Shown: positions 11,455 to 22,315, counted from the stretch's first letter. The stretch is DNA of 64,000 nt from Dermanyssus gallinae (GCA_003439945.1 QVRM01002191.1:35108-99107); one strand, 5' to 3'. Notes: a model not told the origin generated them from the letters alone. Program-made: numbers and translations.

Positions 11455-14239
11455 AGAATCGTGCAATGGAATTGCGAGGGCACCACTTCGCTAGCCCTTC
11501 TCGCCCCGGAGGCCCTGGATGATATTGACGTCTTGGTGCTAACGGAGACCTGAGCAACAGTCCCATTCATCCTCTCGCACTTCTACGCGGTTCACTGCCC
11601 CGCACAAAAGAACACAGGCCCGGGACGCCCCAGTGGTGGTGTTTCTGTGTTTTACAGTCACAGAGTCGGCGACCTCACGCCTTGTATGACCGAGAACAAC
11701 ATCATCGCGCTACGCGGGCCGCAACTATGCATAGTAGCAGCCTACGTCAAACCCGACGCTGAGGAGTCAACCCAAGTTATGGTGGAAAAGCTTGTCAGTG
11801 GAATCGAAGCAGTGTGTCCTCTCCGTTCCGCCCCACTAGTCGTCGCCGGAGATTTCAACGCCCGCATTGACCAGCCCGACTCCGCTCGTGCAATGGCTCT
11901 CCGTGATACGCTGGCGGACTACGGATGCTGGATTGCCAACCCGTGCTCGGTACCGACATTTCTGGGTCACGCCGGCAGTTCCGCTATCGAAGTTTTCGGA
12001 ACAAACTTAACCAGGGATGTAGTTAAGTTTCAGGGCGAGAACAACTCACTCGCGGAAGGCGCGAGCATTCGTGCCCACATTCCGATGGCAATTGACATCA
12101 CGGTGCGAGTCGCTTCGGATCGAACAGCCAGACACGAATCCTTTTCGCGGAAACTGAATATGGTCAAGCTTATGGAACGCGCTCACGAGGTGCTCCCAGT
12201 GCCTGCCGTGGATGAACACAGACGGGTATGCGCAACAGCTCACCGAGATTCTACAGGCGTGCGCACTACCGCCTCCCGACAGAAGGAACAAGAAGCACAG
12301 GTCATAGTTTGACCACCACTGCCGTCTCGCCCGAAGGGTGCAAATTGGCTTCAGGCTTCTCGCAGAGGAGCAACCGGCATTTTGCGCGCTGGCCTCAGTC
12401 TTCAGGACGATCTGCCGGAAGACGTACGAAATGCAGCGGAAGAAGTATCATGAGCTCCTGGAAAACCGGCTGATCCCCGAGGCAGAGAGCCAGCCATACA
12501 AATGGCTATCGAACTGTTCCAGGACAGCGGCCTGCCCGATAAGCTCTGCTTCCCTCATCGATCACTTCTCGGACATGTTCTCGTCGTCTGACACAATACC
12601 TCGCGCGGTTCCATACTTTGCTGCCGTGTGGGATAAGGACACTGAAGGGTCGTGATATTCTTGAGAGGGAGTTCACAGTCCGAGAGCTAATGCAGGGCCT
12701 GGATAGCTTACGAAACAAAAAAGCGGCCGGTCCCGACAATGTCTGCAACGAGCACCTAAAGAACGACTTTGTGTTGGCACCGTGCTGGACAGCCCTATTC
12801 AACGAATGCTTGCGCGCTGGGACTCTTTCAACTCAATGGAGAGACGCCACCCTACTCGTAATCCCCAAAGGCAAGGGCGACCCGACAGCCCCCTCGTCAT
12901 GGCGAGGCATAGCGAAGAAGAGCGTTTGTTATAAGCTACTCTCTGCCCTCCTGACGAGGAGACTAGACAGCTTTCTTGAAAGTGTGTATGCCATACCAAT
13001 GGAACAACATGGGTTTCGGAGAGAGCGATCTACAGAAACAGCGTGAACGATTCTGCTGGCAGATATCAAGGCAGCACTGGCTAAGCCACGTAACCCGCTG
13101 TATGCGGTATTCGTGGATTTCAAGGCGGCCTTTGACTCGGCCCCTCGAGAGAAGGCTTTGCGCACACTGGCTGAGGTAGGGGTCCCAATGAAGGTGCTGA
13201 AGCTTCTCGCACAAATTCTCCAGGAGAATAGGATCACCATCGACGACGGGGTAGCGGAGCTCCAGCCTTTCATACAGACAACGGGCCTGGCGCAGGGCGA
13301 TAACCTAAGCCCACTCCTATTCTCCGTACTCCTAAAAGACCTCCCGAGTCATATAAAGGGACCCAGAAACCTGGTCGAGGTCATTTTGTACGCGGACGAT
13401 CTAGTACTTTACGGGCCTAGTAGGTTTCAGGTGCAACAAGCACTAGCCCGTCTTCACAAAGCGGTCACCGATTTTGGCCTGACAATTAACCTTTCCAAAA
13501 CCGTGGCCATGAAGTTCAGAAGAGGGGGAAAGACAGCAGCCGAGGACACGCTACGCCTCAACAGAACGCCACTTAAGTATGTCAACAGCTTCCCATACTT
13601 AGGGGTGATTTTCTCTGTCACCGGTACTTGCTCTCCGCGCACATATCTGAAAGGTGCAGGAAGGCACTGGCGGCGACATGGGCGATCAAATCTCCGAACA
13701 GACTATCGCTGAAGACGGCACTCAGACTGTTCGAACTCAAGATAGCTCCGGTCGCGACCTATGGGGTGAGAGTCATCTGGGACCACCTCACGGCAGAGAA
13801 CCTCGAACAATTAAACCGCGTCAAGGCCTCCTTCCTTAAACGAGCTCTGGGTCTACATCTGACGGCTCGGAATCGCTACGTATATCTCCTTGCGGACACG
13901 CCGCTGCTCTCTGAGGACCTGCAACGTCGCTTCAATCTACCCGTGCCGAAGGCCTTTCTTGCAAACCGCAGGGATTGGGAGGACAAAGTGGCGGACTTTG
14001 ACGTAGAGTTCCTTAACACGGGGGCAATGAGGAATAGTGGGTGGAAAGGGACACATAGGCTAAACAGACATGTTGTGACCCGATTCGCCATTCATGGTTT
14101 TCACCACAAGCTCTGTGCGGAGCGGGGTTTCCATGACCCTTGCGATAGTTGTAAATGCTCTAGATGTGGGAGTTTTTGTGATAGATACCACGCGGCTAAC
14201 TGCCCCCTAGTACAATCGCTGGGAAGCCTGGCAAGCTGA
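11455..14239 (+). pseudogene. LINE-B ORF2: APE-type endonuclease plus reverse transcriptase
   Basis: The endonuclease begins with VQWNCEG, then LTET, where the expected Trp codon is TGA at about 11550 (LINE-A has TGG in the same place). It continues with GDFNAR at about 11850, SAIEVF (Glu in place of the usual Asp) and RAHIP. The RT follows in shifted frames: a KAAGPDNV block at 12720, VDFKAAFDSA at 13113, GLAQGDNLSPLLFS at 13290, LYADDLVLY at 13390 and TVAMKFRRGG at 13500. The end (13628-14239) carries C-x-C-x2-C-x3-C-x3-H-x3-C with RYHAANC. All RT catalytic Asp are present. At least four frame changes plus the nonsense codon inactivate it. Confidence 0.85.
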
Positions 14240-14487
14240 CTTGGCTGAAATGTTTTTATTCCTGAAATGACTCTAGTCTTGTGTTGTTACCCTTGTATAA
14301 GTACATGGATTTTGTTTGACTAAGTATTTGACTGCTACCTACAAAGGTAAATAAATGAAATTTATTGATTGGTAATTCAAGTTAAGAAAGTTCTTTTTTT
14401 GTCGCGGGACGCCTGACAGCAGCTGCTCCGTCACGATCAGCTGCCAGTGGTGCATGTGCATCGGGCATTCCCAAAACCTTTTTAAGG

Positions 14488-14545
14488 CTGTTAATATGCT
14501 GTACGCGGCACACCTGGACAGATCAGATACAGGTAATTTATGGCA
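14488..14545 (+). repeat. Dispersed repeat R-a, copy 2
   Basis: Partner of 7798-7862 in the same orientation; shares TATGCTGTACGCG and the following ACAGGTAATTT stretch. It lies about 110 bases beyond the 3' end of LINE-B. Confidence 0.6.
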
Positions 14546-14765
14546 AAAATTGAACATTTGAGGTTAGATTTACAATCTTTAAGCTGACTATAAGCAGTGG
14601 CGCACTCTCACTGGTGCTCTGCAATCGAGAACGATGCTAGGTTTTTAGAGTACAAGGTCTGGACGTCCCATAGTAATAAACATGATATTCCATCAATAGC
14701 AGTGAGACGATCACCACCTATTTATCAACCAGTGAGCACAACCACAGCAACAACAAAAGCCACGG

Positions 14766-14781
14766 TAATAATAATAATAAT
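14766..14781. repeat. (TAA)n microsatellite, left flank of RLE LINE
   Basis: Five TAA units immediately outside the 3' end of the minus-strand RLE element. A longer interrupted array of the same unit lies at its 5' end (17453-17483). Confidence 0.9.
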
Positions 14782-14849
14782 GTTTTTTTGGAAACAGGGT
14801 TTTATTATAATCATAATGTACATGTATCACAACACTAATATATCAATTA

Positions 14850-17199
14850 TATAACATCATTGTTATTGCTCGAGTGTCGCTGACCACTCAACATCATCTT
14901 GGCGTTACCTCTCTGGAGCTCCAATGACACTCTCTGTCGGAGGAACGCGGTTGATCTTGGCTCCGCTGTAGCCTCAAAGAGCTTCTTCCCAAGCTCTTTC
15001 GTCAGTTTGAGTGCATCCTTGCCCCAAACGCCAGATGACTTGAGACCAAACGCCATTACCACACGGTCCTCAAGAAGATGCGCGTAAAGGCGCTGTTTGT
15101 GCATCTCCCGTTGGTGAATGATGTGGCCGACGCCGGCGCTGGCTGGTGCACGATATCCGAGGGCGTACGTGTCAGAGACAGTGACGTCCCACGCCAGCGG
15201 CCGATTATGGTCCCAGTCCCGGCTGGTAAGGCCATCCGGTCGACGCCTGTCGTCCCTCTGCAATCCACCAGGCTCCAGCGTGACGCGGTAGCCGGATTGA
15301 TGGATCCGCCGGCAGTAATGGCCACTGCGGAGGCGCAGCTATGTGACGAGGCCAGGAAGGCGGGCAAAGCAAGATCCATGGCCGAGCGAATGCCCATTCC
15401 AACCAGCCGGACCTGTAGGCTTGCCTGCGTTCATGCCTTATCCTCGAGCGTCAGGTCAAGGATGTTTTCCAAGGCTCTCCTCACCTCGTCAAGATCCAAA
15501 ATTTCTGACGGCAGAAGGAAGGCAGGTGAAGTCCTGTAGTACGTACAAGACCTTTTGCACTCCCATTGCGTGCCGGAGCAGAAAGTAGGCTTGGTGTCTC
15601 CTGAGATGTCCCAGCCGCTGGTAAAGCCGGGAGAGTTGTTCTCCCTTTTCGGCCAGTATCGATCCATTCATGTCAGGGAACACCGCCGTACCTAGCAGGT
15701 CCAGCTCACACCGGTCCTTTACAAGAATGTCCAGAAGGGTCCCATCGTCGGGGTAGAACAGAGGGACCCTGCATTTTACCTGGTTGACGTACTGATGCAG
15801 AAGCAGGCTAAACGCGAGTGGAGCCGCTACGTCCCCTGCTGACAACCGGCTGATGACGTGATTTCAGTCTGACCGAACATGAGGGAAGTCGGCCTGCTAT
15901 ACGCCTGGTGCATCATTGGATAGAGGGCTGGGGCGTGCTTGGAAACTTCTGTCATAGGTGCCCCCGTTTGTTTAAGTTGAAAGCATTCTTAAAATCTAAT
16001 TTTACGAAGCAACATTTCTCGTTGTTTTCGAGAAAGCTGCGAGCTGTATGAACAATTATTTCCGCCCCATTATCAGTGGCGTACCCCATCTGCCTTGGCT
16101 GCAGGTAGGTTTTTCACTTTGACCTGGGGAAGCAGGGTCTTTGTGGCCAATCTCCGCAGAGTCCAACCAACGGCTATGGGTCGGTATCCTCTGGTTTTCT
16201 TTTTCAGGGCGATGAGCCACCCGCCGTATATGACGCTTCTCACAGCCTCCGGAACTTGCCCGTTACGTATGATGTCGCATACCTTGGCAAGTGTTTCCAG
16301 CACATCGTTGTGGTCTTCGTTGGCAGGAAGAAGGCATTTTAGATGGTCGGGCGTGAGGCCGTCGAGTCCTCCCGCCGCACCAGATGGAAAGGTACGAAGT
16401 GCCTTGGCGACATCTTCGCTCGAGCACGACCCGACCGCAGGCAAGCCGATGGGGGACGGTGGAACCACGTCCCCTGCAGGAGCAGAAGGGTGCTTGCCAT
16501 CATCTCACAAATCGACTCCTCCGTTACGGATGCAATCGTGTCGTCAGAAAACAAGATTCTAATCGCGCTTCGCACATTAAAATCCATGGAGAGCTTGTGA
16601 GCAGCAATCTGAGCACGGGCTTTATCCGTCATTACACGTTTGCCTCGATTCTCGGCTTCTACGCGACTGAAATCTGCACCTCCGAAGAGAGCCACCTTTT
16701 CCTTGACTACGCTGGCCAGGCTATGGTCTCTTTGAGTTTCTTTGTCGACGTGGAGGACTTTTGGGACGAGAGTGAGCAGCGCGGTCCAGCTCGATTCGTC
16801 ATTATTTTTCACAACATCTTTAAGCAGACGGTGGAAGAGCTTGCGCAAAGGGATTCTGGCTTCCTTTGGAATCCTGCGCAGAACCTTGCGTGTCATCTTA
16901 GCGTTGGCAAGTAACCGGTGAAGAGGAGAGAGAGAAGAGGGCGGCAGGTGTTGGCTAGGTGACGGTTCTCCATTCGGTGGCGGTTTGCTGGTGGAGTGAG
17001 AAGAAGGTTCTACTAGCGGAGCACGAGAAGAAACCAGTGGCTGTGAGATGCTGCTATTAGTGGCGGTGGCTTGTTGGAGCGCTGCTGATCCACTAATATC
17101 GGCTATCTTCTTCTTATGAGACCTTCCTGCGTGAATTTGGATACCCCTCTTCGTAGGGAAGCACTTGGAACACCACGGGCATTGGAACTCATTAGCCAT
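14850..17199 (-). pseudogene. RLE LINE ORF: zinc finger, reverse transcriptase, restriction-like endonuclease
   Basis: Start ATG at 17199. Residues 7-28 form C-x2-C-x12-H-x4-H. About 200 basic/serine-rich residues follow, then the RT N-terminus in a new frame (AAGGLDGLTPDHL at about 16370; RPIAVGWTLRRLA at 16160). Motif A reads KLDFKNAFN near 15980, motif B is AGDVAAPLAFS at 15830, and motif C is FYPDDGTL near 15745 with both Asp kept. GIRSAMDLALPAFLAS at about 15390 leads into the endonuclease: RRPDG then a WDVTV segment at 15180-15255, the PD...D core of the RLE fold. The protein ends with a QRVSLELQRGNA tail at 14900. Frameshifts near 16400, 16080, 15850, 15480 and 15260 disrupt it. The product would be a site-preferring target-primed retrotransposase. 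Confidence 0.85.
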
Positions 17200-17240
17200 T
17201 GCATTTGCTTCTCATCTGAAACAGAACTGTTACTAGCTTT

Positions 17241-17280
17241 GCTGTGGCTGTCAAATTCTTGCTGTGGCTGTCAAATTCTT
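17241..17280. repeat. Perfect 20-bp tandem duplication in RLE LINE 5' UTR
   Basis: The unit GCTGTGGCTGTCAAATTCTT occurs twice in direct succession without a mismatch, about 40 bases upstream of the minus-strand ATG at 17199. Confidence 0.95.
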
Positions 17281-17452
17281 GCCACTTTGTAAATTAGATG
17301 TTCTAACCTCAAAATTTGGCTGAGAAGCCGTTAGAATTCGAATTTGAATAGCAGCGAGCCTCCGGACCGTAGCGCTGGTGGTTTCGTTTTGCTTCACCCT
17401 GTATCTGTTGGATCTTCACAGCCCCTTGGCTGCTCGTCCCCACAGTACACCA

Positions 17453-17483
<31 letters not shown>
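17453..17483. repeat. (TAA)n microsatellite, right flank of RLE LINE
   Basis: An interrupted AAT/TAA array of about ten units next to the 5' end of the RLE element. It matches the shorter array at 14766-14781. Confidence 0.9.
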
Positions 17484-18220
17484 CGACCTGACGGGGTCAC
17501 CATTCTGCTAACGTCACACGGAAAGAAACCCTTTCACGATCTTGCTTGAATCGACGCGACACGTTCGAACTTCACAACTTTATGCTGACAACACAAATAA
17601 TATTAATAATAATAACATTTTTTGTATTATTGATTTTAGAGGGTGGTTTGTTACTGGTTTTCGTAAACCATGGCATCTATCTCTCCAACTTAGCCCTGTT
17701 AGTACCGGCATATAGAAAATAGCTAACCGGCCGGTATCAACAGAGCCGCTGCCACTCGTCTTGCGTTGTCTATTTCATAAATAGTTATGTAAAGATCCTT
17801 GGCGGTCAGGCGATTAACGTATTCACAGCGTATCACTTGTTAAAGCAAGTCACGTCGCATCATACCACCGTGTCAGATAGGACTCGTAGTAACGAGATTG
17901 CCTTAGCAGCATATCACGGGCACAATTTTCCGGAGGCTCTGAGTTATAAAATCAAACATGCAGCTTGCAGACGGAGGACGTCCTTCCTTCACTGCACCTC
18001 ACCTGTCGATAAAAGAAGAAACCAATACTAACTGAATAGTTTTCGACAGCTGTTTCTACCCATGGAAAACAAAGAAAATTGACTCAGTGACACTGGCCAC
18101 ATTCCACATTCCGCATTTATTTTATGTGCGCTTTTGGAATACCTACATACGCGCTAGCTAACAAACACCAACTTTCAAAATGGTTGTCAGTATTTTTCAC
18201 TGAAGGCTACGCTGAAAACG

Positions 18221-18253
<33 letters not shown>
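17484..18253. other. No gene seen; ends in TA dinucleotide array
   Basis: Unassigned AT-rich sequence. A (TA)n array at about 18222-18251 immediately precedes SINE copy 1. Another AAT-rich stretch lies at about 17596-17616. Confidence 0.6.
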
Positions 18254-18254
<1 letters not shown>

Positions 18255-18445
18255 CCGAGCAAGGTGGCTTAGTGGCAAAGCCTTTGCCTCGCATTCGGGA
18301 GGACCGGGTTCAAGACCCAGACCGGCCACTCTTAAATTGGTTTGCATGGTTTCCAATTTAGACAAGGTAAATGCCGGAGTGGAGTAAACTTAGCCATGAC
18401 ATGAAAAATCCGTACACGGGCAATTGCCTTACGGGAAATCTAAAA

Positions 18446-18454
<9 letters not shown>
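18254..18454 (+). mobile_element. tRNA-derived SINE, copy 1
   Basis: The 5' tRNA-like head has an A box (TGGCTTAGTGG) and B box (GGTTCAAGACC), with an anticodon-arm-like CCTC/GAGG stem around loop GCATTCGG. About 120 bases of tRNA-unrelated body follow, ending in an A13 tail that runs into (TA)n. The whole 200 bases match 39466-39660 closely. Pol III would transcribe it, and an autonomous LINE would have to supply reverse transcriptase. The head retains both promoter boxes, so it could still be transcribed. Confidence 0.9.
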
Positions 18455-18508
<54 letters not shown>

Positions 18509-18512
18509 TATG
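18455..18512. repeat. (TA)n microsatellite
   Basis: An uninterrupted TA array follows directly on the A tail of SINE copy 1, ending in ACATATATATGG. Confidence 0.95.
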
Positions 18513-18524
18513 GAATTGTAGGGC

Positions 18525-18650
18525 TCATAAAAGCAAATATTTCCTTCCAATGGAACACGAGGATAAGTTTTGTTTTGGCGTGAGGCACTAGTATTGTTGT
18601 CTAAAACTGTGTGCGATTGCGAGACAACCAGTCCTCCTATAGCGAAAAAT
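18525..18650 (+). repeat. Inverted repeat R-b, left copy
   Basis: Contains TTGTTTTGGCGTGAG, GCACTAGTATTGTTG and TGTGCGATTGCGAGACAACC in that order. The reverse complement of 21715-21860 has the same landmarks (TTGTTTTGGAGTGAG, GCTAGTGCTATTGT, TGTGCGATTGTGAGACAACC). The pair flanks the CR1/L2-like element at 19.3-21.6 kb. They may be two copies of an unrelated repeat or the ends of a larger DNA element. Confidence 0.65.
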
Positions 18651-19322
18651 TAAGCATAATTTGTGTTTTATTTGTGAAAGAAATCTGCTTTATCTGAAGA
18701 ACACACAAGGTGGGTTATTTGTATATGCGCTCAACCTCGACATGTCCTCCGAAAACCCTTACTTCGCAACAACGTCTCAAGTCATCATAGAGTTGGTACC
18801 AGAGTCATCGTCATTAAATGCGCATTTGCCCTGAATGTGTAGATTTTGAGCACTGTAAAAGGTCATAAGGTTTTTTCTAATAATTTTATTCGTAACAATT
18901 TTAATTCGAAATAATTTGAGATATTAATTGTGAACGCTAATATTAGACTTTCAATGCGTCGTCAGCTGATCGCCAACTGGTCGGCCGCAAAAATATACGC
19001 TCCGTAAAAATCCATCTAGATCAAGAGTTAAACAAAAGTGACGCGACTGTGAACTGCGCTCCACCGACCTGTGTAACTCAGTGAACCTATCGGAACAGCA
19101 AAAGTGAACAGCTTTACGGAGAAAAATACTAAATTGCACGAATACGGTATCAGCTATGCGGTGTCGGTCAGCGCGACATGTATATAAACTTTCTCTCCAG
19201 AACCATTAGCTACTCACAGTAATTGAGCAATTGTTTTTGCACGTTTTTCCTCTAATTTCCCTGCTAGCCCGTTTATATGTTATCACTTACTTGTGACGTG
19301 CCGACTGAAGCAATAGTGAGTT

Positions 19323-19832
19323 ATGGCGCTAGATCGGAAGAGAAAACAAAATGGCGATTCTCCGAATGGCTCCGCTGCCAAGAAACCGTCGCACGAGCCG
19401 AAGAAGTGCCCAAACTGTGACCAGCGAGTCGGTTCTAGGAACTACATACAGTGCACAAACTGTGATCTTCGTGTTCATGTCCACTGCACTCAACTAACAA
19501 CTGAAGATGTTGTCAACTCAACTGCGGCATTCACCGAGTTTCAATGTGAGGGCTGCAAGCATACAGCTGACTCATCGAACGAAGAGAGCGAGATGGAAGA
19601 GGATGAAGAAGGAGAGGCAGCAACAGACGCCACAGCCAAGATGTTGCGCACACTTCTCAAAGAAATGCGTGCACTACGTAAGTTCAACGTCAAGCTTGAT
19701 CGGCAGGTGCAATATCTTGCCGCCAAGGTGGAGAAACTGTCTGCATCTCGCAAGGAGCTGCAAGTAAACCTAACCAGGACAGAAGTCGGACTACACATCA
19801 TCGTGACTCCACACCACTTGCACGTCGCCTAA
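19323..19832 (+). CDS. LINE ORF1: PHD finger and coiled-coil protein
   Basis: An uninterrupted 169-residue frame. A basic N-terminus precedes a PHD finger: C29-x2-C32-x11-C44-x2-C47-x4-H52-x2-C55-x19-C75-x2-C78. An acidic stretch (about 86-100) and a heptad-rich helix (about 104-150) suitable for oligomerisation follow. The PHD spacing is the same as in LINE-B ORF1 over the first six ligands. The frame stops at 19832, and further ORF1 material (SRQIFISNLEKNIS, about 20110-20160), resembling the 62.9-63.0 kb counterpart, lies in another frame, so the protein is truncated here. The expected role is RNA binding and multimerisation for an element ribonucleoprotein. Confidence 0.7.
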   Translation: MALDRKRKQNGDSPNGSAAKKPSHEPKKCPNCDQRVGSRNYIQCTNCDLRVHVHCTQLTTEDVVNSTAAFTEFQCEGCKHTADSSNEESEMEEDEEGEAATDATAKMLRTLLKEMRALRKFNVKLDRQVQYLAAKVEKLSASRKELQVNLTRTEVGLHIIVTPHHLHVA

Positions 19833-20216
19833 CGTCTCGGCCCCAACGCTCATCCTCAAGAGTGTTATTTAGTAGGAGGAGCGACAGTGCACAACATCGC
19901 AACAATATGCCTGAAACTAAGCAGCCAGGATGAAACAAGGTTCAGGCGGGCAAACGTGGCCAGCGACGTTTTCTACGGGTTGGCGACCCTTCCAAGTCAG
20001 CTGAACAGTCCAGCAATGTAAATAACAAGATGCCGACTGGGCGAACTCCAAGTACTGCGACTGACTCACAGCAGAAACAACAACATTCCCAGCTACCTGT
20101 TTCGCGCTTCCAACTACAAAGCCGCCAAATATTTATATCAAATTTGGAGAAAAACATCAGCGCGGCACGTATGCACGCTCACCTGAACTCACCAGACACT
20201 GAAGAGGAGGTCAAGC

Positions 20217-21590
20217 GTGACCCCTGACCGACTTCCACCAATTTTGTTTGTGCAATTGGCGGACGTCTTGGCGGGTCCGCTTTCAATTATTCTTACTCGT
20301 TCTTTCGAGGATGGTGAGGTGCCGACTTTATTTAAAGAATCTATCGTCACAGCCATCCACAGAAAAGGCAAGAGATATCTGCCGGAAAATTATCGACCTG
20401 TGCCCCAATGTGTTATCCCATGTTTAATCATGGAGAAAATCGTCGTCGACAACCTCACAGAATTCTTATCTGCGAACGGCCACTTGGATCCCAATCAGCA
20501 TGGTTTTACCAAGGGGCGCTCCACCGGAACTCAACTCCTCGAAGTATCACAGGACTGGGCCCTCGCGCGTAATAGAAGAGTCACCCTCCACGTACTGTAC
20601 TTTGAACTTCTCGCGCGCCTTCGACAGGGTTGACCATACGCTTTTGCTGGTAAAAATTGCTTCACTTGGAATCGGCCCTCGTATAATCAGGTGACTCAAT
20701 GCATACTTGTCAGACAGAACTTTCAGGGTGAGAGTTGATGATTCCTTATCCAGCAGCGGGCGATGTACGTCAGGAGTCCCTCAGGGCTCTTGCTTAGGCT
20801 CATTATTGTACGCGATCTTTGTCACTGATCTTGGCCGTGCTCTCAGCGCACTCAATGTCACTTACAAAATGTATGCTGATGTTCTCAAGGTTTATACCGA
20901 AGTACACAGTGACCGGGATCGAACGGAACTGCAGAAAGCAGTCAATCTCATATCCAGCTGGTCCAAAGCTAACCGAATGGAGATATCTGTTCCAAAATGC
21001 GCAATTTTAAAGACCATTCCTGATGATGCTAAGTATTACTTGGACGGAAACATTATAAATGAAGTCAATGCGTACAAAGACCTGGGAGTGACGTTTGATC
21101 GCCTTAACACAACATATTGTGGAAACAGCGACTGCAGCGACTCGACTGTGCAACCTTCTTCTTAGAACGTTTATCTTGCAGGACCTTAAAATGTATATAA
21201 AACTGTACGAAACAATAGTAGTACCGAAACTCACGTATTGCGCTCATGTCTGGGCACCCTTCCATGGGAAAGATGTGGCACTGTTGCAACGCGTGCAGGA
21301 CAGGTTCATTAAGCGTCTGTCCTGGCGCTGCAAAATTGCTCGTGCCGAAATTGTACTCCCTAGTGTAGAGGAGTACCAACGACGGGTTGACACTCGTATT
21401 TTTAGACAGATCATAAAGAAAATCGACTTTCAAAGTTTTTCACTGTAAGGACGAACAACTTACGGAGCGGCGTAACTATTTACGCACTGGAAATAGCCAA
21501 TGCCAAAGTCGTTAACAATGCTTTTGCGTGGCGCCTGGCCCGCCGCGCACGGGACGACGACAAAATATGTGACTTGTTAAAACCCCTTTT
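20217..21590 (+). pseudogene. CR1/L2-like reverse transcriptase without endonuclease
   Basis: The RT starts at TPDRLPPILF and shows IMEKIV, NQHGFTKGRSTGTQLLE (about 20490-20540), a SRAFDRVDH motif A in a second frame at about 20610, SGVPQGSCLG at about 20780, and motif C as YADV near 20875. The second catalytic Asp codon has become Val, so polymerase activity would be lost. The C-terminus (IVVPKLTYCAHVW at 21215; NLRSGVTIY and FAWRLARRA near 21460-21550) matches the 60 kb copy. At least three frame changes are present. Confidence 0.8.
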
Positions 21591-21714
21591 TTAATAAAAG
21601 AGACTTGTATTGTATTGTATTGCTCGCGAATTCTCTTCTAAACGAGCGTATCGCACCCTAAGGCCGGCTTCGTATGTCCTCCAGGAATTTTCACGACTAC
21701 GACTTTGTGCTTAG

Positions 21715-21860
21715 CGTCTCTATAGGAGAACTGGTTGTCTCACAATCGCACATGTTGCGCTCCTATGTCGGACAATAGCACTAGCGTCACATATTTTAGT
21801 AATTAAACTCTCACTCCAAAACAAGACCATGTCTCATTGAAAAAAAATTCGCTTTAACGA
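21715..21860 (-). repeat. Inverted repeat R-b, right copy
   Basis: Reverse-complement partner of 18525-18650, about 90 bases beyond the 3' tail of the CR1/L2-like element. Shared landmarks are listed with the left copy. Confidence 0.65.
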
Positions 21861-22191
21861 GCTCTACATTTTCCTATAAGATCTGGATTTTTTAAAGGCC
21901 CTGGGTGTTCTAGAATTAGTGCGACAAACTCTGGGGTCTGGTACAGCTAAGTGAGATAATAATTTTTCCCGATTGGGGGAGGGGGGAGTCTTCTTTTAGA
22001 GTGAGAGTGAAATTACGGCGTAGTTAAAATTACTTCTAAAGCTGTCGTGAACGGAGGTGAAATTTGTTTCATTATCCATCGGAATGCGTCTTGCTGTCAC
22101 TATTACGAATACTACTGCAGATTGGTTTTGCACTGCGATGAATATGGCTCCTCACAGCTCGTTCTGAGCATGTCATACGTCCGCCTTATAT

Positions 22192-22315
22192 GCTGCTTCT
22201 GCGCATATCAAATTATCTCCTGATACACTGCGTATGTGCATATTAAATAGTCGCCTTATATACTGCTTCTGTACATGTTAAATTATCGCCTTATACACTG
22301 CACCTGTTTAGTATA
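22192..22315. repeat. Minisatellite, about 34-bp unit, about 4 copies
   Basis: Successive units begin CGCCTTATA(T/C)(G/A)CTGC or CTGATACACTGC and carry TCTG(C/T)(G/A)CAT(A/G) and a AAATTAT-like end. Unit divergence is moderate. Two TA arrays follow at 22387-22410 and 22614-22633. Confidence 0.75.

Larger units (their letters stand above)
9930..14375 (+). mobile_element. LINE-B: PHD/esterase ORF1 plus EN-RT ORF2, degenerate
   Basis: Nearly full-length LINE: ORF1 (9966-11454), ORF2 (about 11455-14239), and a 3' UTR ending near 14360 with AATAAATGAAATTTATTG. The GC content is visibly higher than that of LINE-A although the ORF2 proteins are close relatives. ORF1 ends in a basic RS-rich tail and its stop codon abuts the endonuclease start. 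Multiple frameshifts and at least one nonsense change make it defective. No target-site duplication was recognised. Confidence 0.85.
14782..17452 (-). mobile_element. RLE-type non-LTR retrotransposon (R2/R4-like group), degenerate
   Basis: A single-ORF element on the minus strand. It has an N-terminal C2H2 finger, an RT, and a C-terminal restriction-like endonuclease, which is the layout of the R2/R4/NeSL/CRE group and differs from the APE-type LINEs elsewhere here. The 5' UTR contains a perfect 20-bp tandem duplication. The 3' end reads into AATAAAACCC and a short A run. Both ends abut (TAA)n tracts, suggesting insertion into a TAA microsatellite, as reported for Dong/R4-type elements. Clade assignment beyond RLE-type is uncertain. 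Confidence 0.85.
19300..21625 (+). mobile_element. CR1/L2-like LINE, internally deleted, family shared with 60-63.7 kb
   Basis: ORF1 (PHD and coiled coil) is followed by a fragment of the second ORF1 domain. From about 20220 the reading goes directly into reverse transcriptase, so the endonuclease and start of ORF2 are absent. The 3' end has TAATAAAAGAG and a TGTAT(T)-type short repeat tail (about 21605-21622), typical of CR1-like 3' ends. Protein sequence and order match the minus-strand element at 60-63.75 kb, which still has its endonuclease. Confidence 0.8.

Noticed and set aside
18222..18512. CRISPR-like or regulatory array
   Set aside because: These are plain TA microsatellites around a SINE; no direct repeats with unique spacers occur anywhere in this eukaryotic window.
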